64,000 nucleotides of DNA, taken from positions 6,000,367 to 6,064,366 of the forward strand of contig OY282382.1 of NCBI GenBank assembly GCA_958295905.1. The letters are read 5' to 3'. Source of the stretch: an uncultured Vicinamibacterales bacterium. Its GTDB lineage: Bacteria > Acidobacteriota > Vicinamibacteria > Vicinamibacterales > UBA8438. Below, in pieces: positions 17,573 through 27,494 of this stretch. Position 1 is the stretch's first letter. Each line of letters opens with the position of its first letter. Below the pieces are notes generated by a model. The model saw only the letters and a list, made by a program, of their open reading frames with translations, searched no databases and was not told the origin of the DNA. A program made the translations under genes and the position numbers.

Positions 17573-18916
17573 TCACCGCGGCGCATCCTCGACGCAGCGG
17601 AACCCCGCGTAGACGAACGGATAGTGCGGCCGGAACCAGTTGCGCAGGCTGCGCCGGACCAACCCGGTCGCGGTGACCGGAGACGCCCCCTTGATCACGT
17701 AGTGCAACCCGTCGAAGAAATCGGCGGAGTACTCTGGATACGAGGCCATCGGGGCGAATCCGGGGAACCCGTCGAACACCGTGGAGGTCCATTCCCACCC
17801 GTTGCCGACGAGGTCGTGCACCCCCCACGCGCTCGCGCCGTCCGGGAACGAACCCACCGGCACCGGATCCCATCCCCGGAAGCCGAAGTGCCCGCGGGTC
17901 GCGTCGGGCGGGCCCTCGCCCCACGGATACGAGCGCTCCCCGCCGTCCGGAGCGCCGTAGGCGGCGCGGTGAAACTCCGCCTCCGTCGGCAGGCGCCCCC
18001 CCTTCCAGCGCGCGTAGGCGGCCGCCTCGGCATGGGTGACGTAGACCGGCCAGGCCGGCGGCAGCGGCACCCTCTCGAACATCCCCCGCCACCACCAGGC
18101 GTCGGCCCCGCGCACCCAGAACGGCGGATGCCGGACCCCGGCGGACTCGCGCCACGCCCAGTCCGCCTCGGACCACCACCGGCGATCCGTGTAGCCGCCC
18201 GCCTCGACGAACTCCAGAAACGCCTGGTTGGTCACGTTGTGCCGGTCGACGGCGAACGCAGGCACGTCCACCACCAGGGTCGGGAACTCGTTGTCCCATC
18301 CGAACGGGATCTCGTCCCGCCCCGCCCCCAGCGTCGCCCGGCCGGCTGGAATGCGGACCCGGTCGACGACCGGCGCCGCACCTTCGGGGACGACCTCGGC
18401 GTCCCGGGGCCGGCGCTTCAGGGCCGACGGCAGCCGGTGCCACATGTAGGCCAGGGTCTCCTGGTGCAGCTCCTCATGCTCGATCAGGGTGAACACCGCC
18501 TGGCCGCGATGCAGGACCGGATGTCCGTCGCGCTCGATGTCGGCGTGCTCGAGGGCGTCGAGAATCGTCCGGTCGGCCTCGGCGGCGTATCGTCGAACGG
18601 CCTCGCGGCCGGGCCAGGACGCGATGGCGGACTCGTCCGCCGCGTCCCCGTCTTCGGGATCGATGCCGCGGGCGAACAGCGCCTCGAGCCCGGCATCCAC
18701 CCCCGGGCGGCCGAGCCCGCGCTTGATCAACGTGTTCACGCTGAATGCCGGAATGTGCCCCTCGTAGAACACCACCGGATGCCGGAGGGGTATGGGTTGC
18801 TCGAAGTAGGCGGCCGGGCTCAACAAATCGAACAACCGCCCGGTCCGTTCACGCGTGTTCCGGAACCACGTGATGCTGGCCTGACGGTCGACCACCGGCT
18901 GCCGCGCCCGCGCCAT
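17573..18916 (-). CDS. egtB: Hercynine oxygenase / sulfoxide synthase
   Basis: Mononuclear iron enzyme joining a thiol (gamma-glutamylcysteine or cysteine) to hercynine. Of 447 residues, the N-terminal DinB-like domain carries the likely iron ligands H54 (YEGHIPAF), H147 and H151 (EHEELHQE); the spacing of the last two matches the characterised family. The C-terminal half is an FGE-sulfatase domain (VTNQAFLEFVEAGGY, GGRLPTEAEFHRAAYG, VGNGWEWTSTVF, YAGFRCVED). GGGGAGG is ideally placed for ATG 18916; ATG 18922 is too close to it. Genes for EgtA, EgtC or EgtE are not nearby, so the thiol donor and final lyase are unknown here. Confidence 0.92.
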   Translation of the reverse strand: MARARQPVVDRQASITWFRNTRERTGRLFDLLSPAAYFEQPIPLRHPVVFYEGHIPAFSVNTLIKRGLGRPGVDAGLEALFARGIDPEDGDAADESAIASWPGREAVRRYAAEADRTILDALEHADIERDGHPVLHRGQAVFTLIEHEELHQETLAYMWHRLPSALKRRPRDAEVVPEGAAPVVDRVRIPAGRATLGAGRDEIPFGWDNEFPTLVVDVPAFAVDRHNVTNQAFLEFVEAGGYTDRRWWSEADWAWRESAGVRHPPFWVRGADAWWWRGMFERVPLPPAWPVYVTHAEAAAYARWKGGRLPTEAEFHRAAYGAPDGGERSYPWGEGPPDATRGHFGFRGWDPVPVGSFPDGASAWGVHDLVGNGWEWTSTVFDGFPGFAPMASYPEYSADFFDGLHYVIKGASPVTATGLVRRSLRNWFRPHYPFVYAGFRCVEDAPR

Positions 18917-18978
18917 GCTCATGTCCTCCCCGCGGCCGGCATCCCGAGGAGCGGCCCGCGCCTGTGACCCGAAAACAC

Positions 18979-19145
18979 TACCATAGCAGCCCGTGGCAGA
19001 AGTTGCGCTGCATCCGGCCGGTGCCGTATTGGGCCCAAGAACGTGTCGGGCAGCGGTCGAAGTGCCGATAATCGGGCCGATCCGAGCCGTTTCCGCGCCA
19101 CCGCCGGCCAGTTCCGGCGGGTTGCGGAGTCTGCCGCGGGCTGAC
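18979..19145 (+). repeat. Dispersed repeat, family C, copy 2
   Basis: Direct-orientation match to 14518-14686. It is followed immediately by a family B copy, so two families are stacked in this 500-bp gap between egtB and the tRNA. Confidence 0.85.
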
Positions 19146-19260
19146 GGCGGCCCGTGGTGAACCCCTCGTCGCACCGGGAGCGGCGCGGGCGCCGGCGGGC
19201 TGAAGATCGCCGGCGGGGCAAAGAACGCCCGTGCCTGACCAGACGTGAGGGAGGGCGGCC
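19143..19260 (+). repeat. Dispersed intergenic repeat, family B, copy 3
   Basis: Shares GTCGCACCGGGAGCGGCG, GGGCTGAAGA and CAAAGAACGCCCGTGCCTGA with the copies at 5155, 12238 and 48835. It is shorter at its 3' end than copies 1 and 2. I see nothing else in 19261-19420. Confidence 0.75.
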
Positions 19261-19420
19261 GGCGCGACGCGGGCTTCCGCCGCCGGCCGCCCGGCGGGGA
19301 TGGCCGCGACCCGCCCCGCGGGACCGAAACCCGGTGTGGTAGCCTGAAATCACGGTCGGATGTCGGGTCGCTCTGAACGCACGGCGCGGGCGCCTGCGGA
19401 CGCGGGTGGCGCGTGTCCCT

Positions 19421-19507
19421 GCGAAAGTGGCGGAATTGGCAGACGCGCCGGATTTAGGATCCGGTGGCCGGAAGGCCGTGGGGGTTCGAGTCCCCCCTTT
19501 CGCACCA
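19421..19507 (+). tRNA. tRNA-Leu (anticodon UAG)
   Basis: A class II tRNA. The acceptor arms are GCGAAAG and CTTTCGC, the D-loop region is TGGCGGAATTGGCAGACGC, and the anticodon loop is TTTAGGA with anticodon TAG. A long variable arm (TGGCCGGAAGGCCG) and GGTTCGAGTCC T-arm follow. The 3' CCA is encoded. Trigger factor starts 14-23 bases after it, so they may share a transcript. Confidence 0.96.
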
Positions 19508-19529
19508 TGGGTTGGACCGGATGGATGGC

Positions 19530-20822
19530 ATGAAGGCGGGAATCACCGAGCTGAGTGAAACACGGCGGCGTCTCGACGTCGAAATCCCCGCGGCCGACGT
19601 GGACGCCGCGATCGACAGGCTGACCCGGCGACGCCGCGGACGGGCCCGCGTGCCCGGCTTCCGCCCCGGCAAAGTGCCGCTGCACGTCGTGCGGCAGCGA
19701 TTCAAGGAGGACATCCTGCGCGACGCCGCGGGCGATCTGGTCCCGGCCGCGGTCGAGAACGCGATCCAGGAGCACGGGCTGAGCACGGTCGACGCCCCGG
19801 ACGTGCGGGAGATATCGATCGACGAGGGCCGGCCGCTCACTTTCCACGCCCTGTTCGAGGTGATGCCGGCCATCGCCGAGCTCGACTACGACGCGTTGAC
19901 CCTGCGGCGCCGCCCGGTGACCGCCGACGCGGGGGCCGAGGAGCGCGCGCTCGAGCAGCTTCGGCTGCGGGCGAGCCGCGTCGTGCCGGTGACGGACCGT
20001 CCGATCGAGACCGGCGACATCGCCACCATCGACCTCACCCGGACCGCGGCGGGCGGCGACGGCCGGACCTCCGGGTACGAAGAGCCCCTCCAGCGGACGC
20101 GCATCGAGCTGGGCGCCGACGGCAACCCGCCGGGCATGGACGCCGAACTCGCCGGCCTCAGCGTCGGCGACTCGAAGACGTTCGAGCTGTCCTATCCCGT
20201 CGACTGCCTGCCCGCCGAGCTCGCCGGCCGGCGGGTCACCCACACCGTGACGGTGCGGGAGCACCACCGGCGTCTGCTCCCGGACGTCGACGACGCGTTC
20301 GCGAAGTCGGTGGGCAACTTCGACTCTATCGAGGCGCTGAAGAGCGGGCTCGCCGGCGACCTGCGCCGCGCGGCCGAGCTGGAGGCCCGGCGCGGCGTGC
20401 GGCGCGACCTCCTGCGGCAGCTCGCCTCCCGGCTGACGGTGGAGGTTCCCGACGCCCTCGTCGCCCGCGAGATCGCCCGGCGGCTTGAGCAGGTCGCGGC
20501 CTCGATGGCCCGGCAGGGGATGGACCCCCGGACCGCCAACATCGACTGGGACGCCCTGCGGGAAGAGCAGCGCGCGGCGGCCCTCGAAGCGGTTCGCGCG
20601 GCGGTGGCGCTCGACGAGGTCGTGCGGCGCGAGGACGTGAGCGTCGGCGACGAGGATATCGAGCAGGAGGTCGCGCGGCTTGCGGAACGGCTGGGCCAGA
20701 CCCCGGCCGCGGTACGGGCCCGGCTCGAGAGCGACGACGGCCTCGCCCAGATGGCGGCGGCCATGCGCCGCGAGAAGGCGATTGACTTGCTGTTGTCGCG
20801 TGCTACCATCGTAACCGCGTGA
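19530..20822 (+). CDS. tig: Trigger factor (ribosome-associated chaperone)
   Basis: Peptidyl-prolyl isomerase chaperone that binds nascent chains at the ribosome. The 430 residues are of normal length. The N-terminal domain shows the ribosome-binding loop in GFRPGKVPLHVVRQRF (about residues 46-61). An FKBP-like domain follows (ETGDIATIDLT, LGVGD-type segments, FELSYPVDCLPAELAGRRV), then the alpha-helical C-terminal domain. ATG 19530 gives the usual MK.GITELS start; ATG 19521, nine bases earlier, is possible. It heads the conserved tig-clpP-clpX-lon proteostasis cluster. Confidence 0.93.
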   Translation: MKAGITELSETRRRLDVEIPAADVDAAIDRLTRRRRGRARVPGFRPGKVPLHVVRQRFKEDILRDAAGDLVPAAVENAIQEHGLSTVDAPDVREISIDEGRPLTFHALFEVMPAIAELDYDALTLRRRPVTADAGAEERALEQLRLRASRVVPVTDRPIETGDIATIDLTRTAAGGDGRTSGYEEPLQRTRIELGADGNPPGMDAELAGLSVGDSKTFELSYPVDCLPAELAGRRVTHTVTVREHHRRLLPDVDDAFAKSVGNFDSIEALKSGLAGDLRRAAELEARRGVRRDLLRQLASRLTVEVPDALVAREIARRLEQVAASMARQGMDPRTANIDWDALREEQRAAALEAVRAAVALDEVVRREDVSVGDEDIEQEVARLAERLGQTPAAVRARLESDDGLAQMAAAMRREKAIDLLLSRATIVTA

Positions 20823-20970
20823 GCGTGCGACCGCGCCCCAGCCGCCATTCCCCGACCGCGGCGCATCCAACCTCGAAATGAACCTGACCGCATCGCGGCG
20901 CAGCCGCACGCGTGCCGACGGCGCAGCCGCATGCGTGTCGACGGCAGGCGCCGGAAACTGAGTCCGGGAC

Positions 20971-21573
20971 ATGTCCGACGTCCACAACCAGCTGATTCCC
21001 GTCGTCGTCGAGCAGACCAACCGGGGCGAGCGCGCCTACGACATCTACTCGCGCCTGCTGAAGGACAGCATCATCTTCATCGGCACCCCCATCGAGGACT
21101 CGATCGCGAACGTCGTCATCGCCCAGATGCTGTTTCTCGAAGCGGAAGACCCGGACCGCGACATCGTCCTGTACATCAACAGTCCGGGCGGCTCGATCTC
21201 GGCCGGGCTCGCCGTCTACGACACGATGCAGTTCATCAAGCCGGACGTCCAGACCTACTGCATCGGACAGGCGGCGTCGATGGCCGCGGTGCTGCTCGCG
21301 GCCGGCGCCCGGGGCAAGCGCTACAGCCTGCCCAACTCCCGGATCATCATCCATCAGCCGCTCATGTCGGGGCTGGCCGGCCAGGCGAGCGACATCGACA
21401 TCCACGCCCGCGAGATCATCCGGATGCGGTCGCGCCTGAACGGGCTGCTGGTGACGCACACCGGGCAGGAGCTCGCGCGGATCGAAGAGGACACCGAGCG
21501 GGACTACATCATGACCGCGGACCAAGGCCGCGAATACGGTATCATTGACGAAGTGGTCACACAGCGCGCCTGA
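20971..21573 (+). CDS. clpP: ATP-dependent Clp protease proteolytic subunit
   Basis: Serine protease forming the double-heptamer chamber served by ClpX. The 200 residues align over their whole length. The nucleophile serine is in [11 protein letters not shown] near residue 100, the histidine is in IIIHQPL near 125, and the aspartate is in the [10 protein letters not shown] segment. The hydrophobic N-terminal loop residues ([16 protein letters not shown]) that contact ClpX are present. It lies 148 bp after tig and 203 bp before clpX; neither gap contains a recognisable gene. Confidence 0.96.
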   Translation: MSDVHNQLIPVVVEQTNRGERAYDIYSRLLKDSIIFIGTPIEDSIANVVIAQMLFLEAEDPDRDIVLYINSPGGSISAGLAVYDTMQFIKPDVQTYCIGQAASMAAVLLAAGARGKRYSLPNSRIIIHQPLMSGLAGQASDIDIHAREIIRMRSRLNGLLVTHTGQELARIEEDTERDYIMTADQGREYGIIDEVVTQRA

Positions 21574-21776
21574 GAGCCGGAGCCGCGCGCTGCACCGAGA
21601 CCGGCGAGGGGCCCGCGCGCCAAGCGCGACGAGGGGGCCGTGCCGGCGGCATGCGTCCGGGAAACGAACCACCACGCCGGGAGGAAAGGCCGCGCGGGGC
21701 CGCGGCGGCTTTATTCCACGGGGCGCCAACCGCCGGCGGGTGGGCTCGCCCCGCTCGGCCGGGTGTTGGGTGACAG

Positions 21777-23024
<1,248 letters not shown>

Positions 23025-23034
23025 ACCCAAATCC

Positions 23035-25422
23035 ATGGAAGCCTACGAAACTCTCCCGATCGTGCCGTTGCGTGACGTCGTCGTCTTTCCGCACATGATG
23101 ATCCCGTTCGTCATCGGGCGGCCGTCCTCGACGCAGGCCCTCGAGCACGCCCTCCTGAAGGACAAGCGCATCTTCCTGGCGGCCCAGCAGCTCGCGGTGG
23201 TCGACGACCCCAAGCCGACCGACATCTACACGATGGGGTGCATCGCGAACATCGTGCAGAGCCTGAAGCTGCCCGACGGCAACATCAAGGTTCTGGTCGA
23301 GGGCCTCGAACGGGCGCGCGCGGTGGAATGGAAGGAAGACAAGGGGTTCTACCGGGTCGTCGCGGAGCTCCTGCCCAAGCCCGAGGAAGCCAGCGAGGAG
23401 ATCGAGGGCGCGATGAGCCGCGTCGTCTCGTTGTTCGAGCAGTACGTGAAGCTGTCGAACAACCTGCACTACGACGCGATGATCGCCGCCGTGCGCGTCG
23501 ATGACGCCGGCAAGCTGGCGGACACCATCGCCGCGCATCTCGCGGTCGGGGTGGAAGAGAAGCAGAACCTGCTGGAGATCGTCCAGCCGCTGGGGCGCCT
23601 CGTGCGCATCGCGAGCCTGCTCGAAGCCGAGGTGGAAAAGCTGCAGGTCGACCGCCGGATCCAGTCCCGCGTGAAGAAGCAGATGGAGAAGGCGCAGAAG
23701 GAGTACTACCTCAACGAGAAGATGAAGGCGATCCAGAAGGAGCTGGGCCGCAAGGAGGACAAGGGCAGCGAGCTCGACGAGCTGAAGAAGAAGATCGAAG
23801 ACGCGCGCATGCCCAAGGAGGTCGAGGAGAAGGCGCTCCAGGAGTTGAAGCGGCTCGAAGGGATGCCGCCCATGTCGGCCGAGGCGACGGTCTCACGGAA
23901 CTACCTCGACTGGCTGATCGCGGTGCCCTGGCACAAGAAGTCGCGGGAGAGCCGCGACCTGAAGAAGGCCGAGGCGATCCTGAACACCGACCACTACGGT
24001 CTGGAGAAGATCAAGGACCGGATTCTCGAGTTCCTCGCGGTCCGGACCCTCGTCCGCAAGCCGAAGAGCACCATCCTCACGTTCACCGGCCCCCCCGGGG
24101 TCGGAAAGACGTCCCTCGCAAAGTCCATCGCCCGCGCCACCAACCGCAAGTTCGTCCGCCTCTCGGTGGGCGGGGTGCGCGACGAGGCGGAGATCCGCGG
24201 ACATCGCCGCACCTACATCGGCGCGTTCCCCGGCCAGATCATCCAGATGATCAAGAAGGCCGGCACCATGAACCCGGTGTTCCTCCTCGACGAAGTCGAC
24301 AAGATGTCCATGGACTTCCGGGGAGACCCCTCGGCCGCGCTCCTCGAGGTGCTCGATCCGGAACAGAACCATACGTTTCTGGACCACTATCTCGACGTCG
24401 AGTACGACCTGTCGAACATCATGTTCGTCTGCACCGCCAACGTGCTGCACACCGTTCCGCAGGCGCTGCGGGACCGGATGGAGGTGCTGCAGCTCGCCGG
24501 CTACACCGAGCTCGAGAAGATCGAGATCTCCAGAACGTTCCTCGCCCCGAAGGCGGTGAAGGCGACCGGGCTGACCGACGGCAACATCCAGTTCAAGGAC
24601 GAGGCGTTCGAGACGATCATCCGCCGGTACACCCGCGAGGCCGGAGTCAGGAGCCTCGAACGGGAGATCAACACCATCTGCCGCAAGGTGGCGCGCAAGG
24701 TGGTCAACGAGGGCCGGCGGTTCTCGGAAGCCGTCGCGGCCGAGCAGATCACCCAGTATCTCGGCGTCCCCCGCTACCGGCCGACGACGGCGGAAGAGAA
24801 GAACGAGGTCGGCATCGCGACCGGTCTGGCGTGGACCGAGGCGGGCGGGGAGCTGCTGCTGACCGAGTCCACCCTGATGCCCGGCAAGGGCCGGCTCACC
24901 CTGACCGGGCAGCTCGGCGACGTCATGCAGGAATCGGCCCAGGCCGCGATGAGCTACGTGCGGTCGAAGGCCGAGGAGTTCGGCATCCGGAAAGACTTCC
25001 ACCGCCGCACCGACGTCCACGTTCACGTCCCCGAGGGGGCGATTCCCAAGGACGGCCCATCGGCCGGCATCACCCTGGCGACCGCCCTCGTATCGAACCT
25101 CGCCAGCGTCCCCACCCGCCGCGACGTGGCGATGACCGGCGAAATCACCCTGCGGGGCAAGGTGCTGCCGATCGGCGGGGTCAAGGAGAAGGTTCTGGCC
25201 GCCCACCGGGCGGGCGTCAAGACCATCATTCTCCCCAAGGACAACGAGAAGGATCTGGCGGACATTCCCAAGACGGTCCTGGACGTCCTCGAGCTCCATC
25301 TGGTCGAGTCCATGGACGAAGTGCTGAAGATCGCCCTGGCCGAGCCGCTGGTCTCGCTGCTCTCCGCCCGGGAAGAGGCGGATTCCCCGTCCGCCGCGGC
25401 GGACGGCGGCATGACGCACTGA
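23035..25422 (+). CDS. lon: ATP-dependent Lon protease
   Basis: Cytoplasmic AAA+ serine protease for damaged and regulatory proteins. The 795 residues comprise an N-terminal substrate-binding domain ([19 protein letters not shown]) and coiled central helices. The ATPase has Walker [10 protein letters not shown] and Walker [12 protein letters not shown]. The Ser-Lys protease has its serine in [11 protein letters not shown] near residue 675 and the lysine about 43 residues later in [16 protein letters not shown]. It starts 10 bp behind clpX, so the two are co-transcribed. Confidence 0.96.
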   Translation: MEAYETLPIVPLRDVVVFPHMMIPFVIGRPSSTQALEHALLKDKRIFLAAQQLAVVDDPKPTDIYTMGCIANIVQSLKLPDGNIKVLVEGLERARAVEWKEDKGFYRVVAELLPKPEEASEEIEGAMSRVVSLFEQYVKLSNNLHYDAMIAAVRVDDAGKLADTIAAHLAVGVEEKQNLLEIVQPLGRLVRIASLLEAEVEKLQVDRRIQSRVKKQMEKAQKEYYLNEKMKAIQKELGRKEDKGSELDELKKKIEDARMPKEVEEKALQELKRLEGMPPMSAEATVSRNYLDWLIAVPWHKKSRESRDLKKAEAILNTDHYGLEKIKDRILEFLAVRTLVRKPKSTILTFTGPPGVGKTSLAKSIARATNRKFVRLSVGGVRDEAEIRGHRRTYIGAFPGQIIQMIKKAGTMNPVFLLDEVDKMSMDFRGDPSAALLEVLDPEQNHTFLDHYLDVEYDLSNIMFVCTANVLHTVPQALRDRMEVLQLAGYTELEKIEISRTFLAPKAVKATGLTDGNIQFKDEAFETIIRRYTREAGVRSLEREINTICRKVARKVVNEGRRFSEAVAAEQITQYLGVPRYRPTTAEEKNEVGIATGLAWTEAGGELLLTESTLMPGKGRLTLTGQLGDVMQESAQAAMSYVRSKAEEFGIRKDFHRRTDVHVHVPEGAIPKDGPSAGITLATALVSNLASVPTRRDVAMTGEITLRGKVLPIGGVKEKVLAAHRAGVKTIILPKDNEKDLADIPKTVLDVLELHLVESMDEVLKIALAEPLVSLLSAREEADSPSAAADGGMTH

Positions 25423-25426
25423 CCCC

Positions 25427-25530
25427 GGAAAGCGTCGCCCCGCGGCTACGTTTTCCCCTCCGTGCTCACACGACGGGATGGCGCTGGTGCCCGTGATGTC
25501 GGAAACCGTCGCCCCGCGGCTACGCTTTCC
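25427..25530 (+). repeat. 30-bp direct repeat pair, 44-bp spacer, between lon and engB
   Basis: Copies at 25427-25456 and 25501-25530 differ at two positions. Each starts GGAAA and ends TTTCC, so the repeat is partly palindromic. Start to start is 74 bp. The repeat core is CGTCGCCCCGCGGCTACG. Confidence 0.85.
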
Positions 25531-25603
25531 ACCCGACCAACCTCCAGAGCGCCCGCGCAATCGCGGCGCGGGTGCCTGACCCCGGGTCGCCGGTCGCCGG
25601 CGG

Positions 25604-26302
25604 ATGAAGATCCACACTGCGGAGTTCGTCACGAGCGTCGGCCCCGAGAGCCCGCTTCCGGACCCGCAGCTTCCGCAGGTCAGCCTCCTCGGCCGGTCCA
25701 ACGTCGGCAAGTCGACCCTGATCAACGCCCTCGCGCGCCGCAAGATCGCGCGCGCCGGCGGCGCCCCCGGCACCACCCGCCTGCTCAACGTGTACCGCAT
25801 CGTGCTCGCCCGGCGCCGCGGCGAGTTGCTGCTGATCGATCTGCCCGGCTATGGCTACGCCCGCGGCGGCACCGCGGGCACGCGGGTCTTCGACCGGCTC
25901 ACCGAACGCTATTTTCAGCCCGCCCCGCCCGGGGACCGGGCCGGACAACCCGGTGGCGCGGGACCGCCGGCGCCGGGGGGACCGACGGGGGCGATCCTGC
26001 TCGTCGATGCGCGGCATCCGGGACTTGAGAACGACCGGGGCGCCCTCGGCTGGCTGACAGGGCTGCGGCTGCCGCTCGTCGTCGCCGCGACCAAGATCGA
26101 CCGCCTCGCCCGATCCGCCCGTCACGCCAAGCTGCAGGCGCACGAGAAAGCGCTGGCGCACCCGGTGCTGCCGATCTCGGCGAAGCGCGGCGACGGCCTC
26201 CCCGAGCTGTGGAAGGCGCTGCTGGCCTTCACCGCGGGGTCGCCGGCCGGCGCTTCGAAAGGGGGGCAATCGCGCGCGGCCGCGGCGCCGGAGAATCCTT
26301 GA
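25604..26302 (+). CDS. engB: Ribosome-biogenesis GTP-binding protein EngB/YsxC
   Basis: Small GTPase required for 50S subunit maturation. The 232 residues show G1 GRSNVGKST near residue 31, G2 GTTR, G3 DLPGYGYARGG and G4 TKIDRLAR. Between G3 and G4 there is a Gly/Pro-rich insertion of about 20 residues (APPGDRAGQPGG) that ordinary members lack; it is probably a surface loop. The start MKIHTAEFVTSV is typical. It closes the proteostasis cluster. The 198 bp after it show nothing recognisable. Confidence 0.92.
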   Translation: MKIHTAEFVTSVGPESPLPDPQLPQVSLLGRSNVGKSTLINALARRKIARAGGAPGTTRLLNVYRIVLARRRGELLLIDLPGYGYARGGTAGTRVFDRLTERYFQPAPPGDRAGQPGGAGPPAPGGPTGAILLVDARHPGLENDRGALGWLTGLRLPLVVAATKIDRLARSARHAKLQAHEKALAHPVLPISAKRGDGLPELWKALLAFTAGSPAGASKGGQSRAAAAPENP

Positions 26303-26500
26303 TGCGAAGAACGGCGACTGCGCCTTCCTCCTGCACCTCGCCAAATCGCTCAAAAGCACCGGCGCGCCGGCGGTCCGCATCACACGCCGGCCGATCCCGG
26401 CCGACGGCCGAGACCGCGGCCGATTCAAGCCAGCCGGGAGGTTCGTCCCGTCACCCTGGGCCGTTCGACGGGTGGACGTCGGCAGGACGGACAAGACCGC

Positions 26501-27484
26501 TCATTCGGTCTGCCGCTTCTCGATCTCCCGATGCAGCACCTGCAGGGCGTCCTCCTGACGGGCGCGCAGATCGAGCGGCCCGGAGACCGCTTCCCAGCGG
26601 TACACCGTCGACGCCGATACGCGGAGCAGGCCGGCGAACTCGGCGACCGAGAATCCGCCCCGGCCGCGCAGAGCGGCCACCCGGCGGCCCGTAGGCTGGA
26701 ACCCGGACGGCGGGGCGCCGGTCCGGCCGGTCCGACGCGGCTTCCGGCGGCGCCCGGCGGTCTTCCGCCCGGCCGCCGCGCCGCCGTCCGCCGGGGCGAG
26801 ATCGATGCCGAAGATGTCCGCGAGATCCCCGTCGGCGAGAACGTCGTCCCCCGCCGCCCCGACCGGCAGCGCCATGTCGCCGCCGACCAGATCCTCGGCG
26901 TCGACGGCCCGCAGGCGGAAAAGCAGCTCGGGACGGTCGTCGAGCCGGCTGCCGACGCCGTAGAGCACTGCGGCCGCGTGCTTGCACATGACCGCCCAGT
27001 CGGGACAGTCGCAGGTGAGGGTGATCTCTCCGGGCTTCGGGAACAGGCCGCGGTCGGGATCCGTGACGACGCGCAGGACATGATCGGTCAGCCGGCCCTG
27101 GAGCAGCTCGAGGACGGATCCGATCCGGCCCGCGCACTCGGTCCGGATGGCCTTCCAGGCGGCCTTTCCGAGCTTTCGGATGCGCACGGCCGTGTGGTAG
27201 AGGTCCGATCCGACGACCATGGCGTCGACACCGCCGGCGTGGATGTCCAGGTGACAGACGGAGCCGTTGCGCACGTAGGTGCGGCCCCGCGGCAGGCGGT
27301 TCTCGAAGTCGGAGCACGATTCCAGATGGTCGCACCAGCGCCGGCCCCAGAAGCTGCGGGCGATGGTGCGCCCCGCGATGTCGACGGGCTGGACGTCCAA
27401 GCCGCTCCGGCGCAGCTCGTCTGCGACCCGGGCCACGCGGGCGCGCCGGGCGCCGACGGGAACGTAGGGGCGGAACCACGGCAC
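26501..27484 (-). CDS. SWIM zinc-finger protein
   Basis: A 327-residue protein with a SWIM zinc finger at about residues 157-173 (CDCPDWAVMCKHAAAVLY, pattern CxC..CxH). The N-terminal half resembles proteins encoded beside SNF2 helicases (FWGRRWCDHLESCSDFENRLPRGRTYVRNG). The C-terminal ~60 residues form a predicted helix-turn-helix (GFSVAEFAGLLRVSASTVYRWE). The gap to the SNF2 gene is only 10 bp. Such SWIM/SNF2 pairs are recurrent in bacteria; a DNA-binding accessory role is inferred, not shown. Confidence 0.85.
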   Translation of the reverse strand: MPWFRPYVPVGARRARVARVADELRRSGLDVQPVDIAGRTIARSFWGRRWCDHLESCSDFENRLPRGRTYVRNGSVCHLDIHAGGVDAMVVGSDLYHTAVRIRKLGKAAWKAIRTECAGRIGSVLELLQGRLTDHVLRVVTDPDRGLFPKPGEITLTCDCPDWAVMCKHAAAVLYGVGSRLDDRPELLFRLRAVDAEDLVGGDMALPVGAAGDDVLADGDLADIFGIDLAPADGGAAAGRKTAGRRRKPRRTGRTGAPPSGFQPTGRRVAALRGRGGFSVAEFAGLLRVSASTVYRWEAVSGPLDLRARQEDALQVLHREIEKRQTE

Positions 27485-27494
27485 GGCGGGACTC

